A program made the position numbers and the translations under genes. DNA of 64,000 nt from DASSUW01 sp963811895 (GTDB taxonomy: Bacteria; Actinomycetota; Thermoleophilia; Solirubrobacterales; Solirubrobacteraceae), in NCBI GenBank assembly GCA_963811895.1, contig CAWETE010000009.1, forward strand, positions 62,001 to 126,000. The letters run 5' to 3'. The notes below the pieces were generated by a model that did no database searches, was not told the DNA's origin, and worked only from the letters and a program-made list of their open reading frames with translations. Of the stretch, positions 63,457 to 64,000 are shown piece by piece (within the stretch, counting starts at the first letter, position 1; the number at the start of each line of letters is the position of its first letter).

Positions 63457-64000
63457 CTACTCGGCCGCGATCAGCCACCAGTAGGCGGGCTGGTCGCCGC
63501 GCGAGTACTCCACGTCGACGCCGCCCGGCACCAGCGCGGCCACGCCGCCGGAGTCCAGCGGAGCGCCGTCGCCCTCGATCAGCGTGAGCAGCTCGGCCTC
63601 GCGGCCCAGCTCGCCGAGCACCGCCTCGAGCGTCTCCTCCGGCTCGCCCCACGCCACGAGCTGCTCGTCGACGAAGCCGACGGCATCGCCGCGGCGGAAG
63701 CGCCCCTCGGCGTCGTCGCGGGCGGCGTGCGTGACGGCGCCCGTGCGCACGTGCTCGAGCGCCTCGACCATGGCCGCCGCGTTGTCGGCGGCGCTGCGCG
63801 CCGGATCGAGCGCGACGGCGGCGGCGAGGCCGGCCTGCATCGAGCGCGAGGGCACGACGTGGACGGTCTTCTCGGCCAGCTCGGCGGCGCGCTCGGCGGC
63901 CATGATCACGTTCGGCGAGTTGGGCAGGACGACGACCTCCTCGGCCGGCACGGCGTGGATGCCGGCCAGCAGCTCGTAGGTCGACGGGTTCAGCGTGTTG
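63457..64000 (-). CDS. FakA-like (DAK2/DegV-partner) kinase, C-terminal part, cut by window edge
   Basis: 181 codons of the C-terminal part are in the window. Seen are TLNPSTYELLAGIHAVPAEE, VVLPNSPNVIMAAERAAELA and VHVVPSRSMQAGLAAAVALD, which are characteristic of the C-terminal domain of YloV/FakA fatty-acid kinases. The ATP-binding DAK2 domain lies outside. In Gram-positives this gene commonly precedes recG, as here. It would phosphorylate exogenous fatty acids with FakB partners. Confidence 0.88.
   Translation of the reverse strand, partial: NTLNPSTYELLAGIHAVPAEEVVVLPNSPNVIMAAERAAELAEKTVHVVPSRSMQAGLAAAVALDPARSAADNAAAMVEALEHVRTGAVTHAARDDAEGRFRRGDAVGFVDEQLVAWGEPEETLEAVLGELGREAELLTLIEGDGAPLDSGGVAALVPGGVDVEYSRGDQPAYWWLIAAE

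Overview
This is a 64-kb piece of a very GC-rich bacterial chromosome with dense, strongly G/C-ending coding and many ATGA/GTGA stop-start overlaps. The gene content points to Actinobacteriota, most likely the Thermoleophilia/Solirubrobacterales branch. Pointers are a mycobacterial-type soluble transhydrogenase, an F420/LLM oxidoreductase, a WhiG/FliA-type sigma factor, a FusA2-like GTPase, a SepIVA-like coiled-coil protein and lineage-type hypothetical proteins. The lineage call is inference from protein style, not from a marker-gene search. I saw no tRNA, rRNA, CRISPR array or transposase.

Layout. 0-10.5 kb is regulatory and signalling: a TetR/DUF4260/cupin operon with a twin-palindrome operator, an MMPL transporter with a divergent TetR regulator, a phosphoesterase, a small gene under a LexA-box-like dyad, a large hybrid histidine kinase, and a divergent REC-GGDEF-REC diguanylate cyclase. 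It ends with an open frame joining RNase HI to tryptophan 2,3-dioxygenase. 10.5-28 kb carries a FusA-like GTPase, the sigma factor, a Xer recombinase, an L,D-transpeptidase, lipid and sugar-nucleotide genes, ilvD, thiD, and the dprA-comM-yraN competence/DNA-processing set.

28-46.8 kb is the conserved Gram-positive backbone on the minus strand: rnhB, lepB, rplS, trmD, rimM, KH, rpsP, ffh, then ftsY, smc, rnc, acpP, plsX and rpmF. Accessory genes interrupt it: sthA, SPFH/NfeD, two GNAT genes, an LLM oxidoreductase, a transglutaminase-like gene and an AlkZ-like winged-helix protein. 46.8-64 kb holds a GGDEF-EAL gene wedged between rpmF and yceD, an acyl-CoA synthetase, a coiled-coil PD-(D/E)XK protein, a GGDEF-HD-GYP sensor and an ABC-2 exporter. 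It closes with a coaD-rsmD / recG / FakA-like stretch.

Three things stand out. First, at least five copies of an apparently undescribed composite inverted-repeat element (about 80-170 bp) occur near 27.9, 40.3, 46.9, 52.0 and 63.3 kb, each beside gene ends and in one case supplying stop codons to both neighbours. Second, several conserved genes (hybrid kinase, lepB, ddpX, recG, a transglutaminase-like gene, a SRPBCC gene) are broken by single-base frame changes, which looks more like indel errors in the assembly than biology. Third, three genes have CTG as the best-supported start codon.
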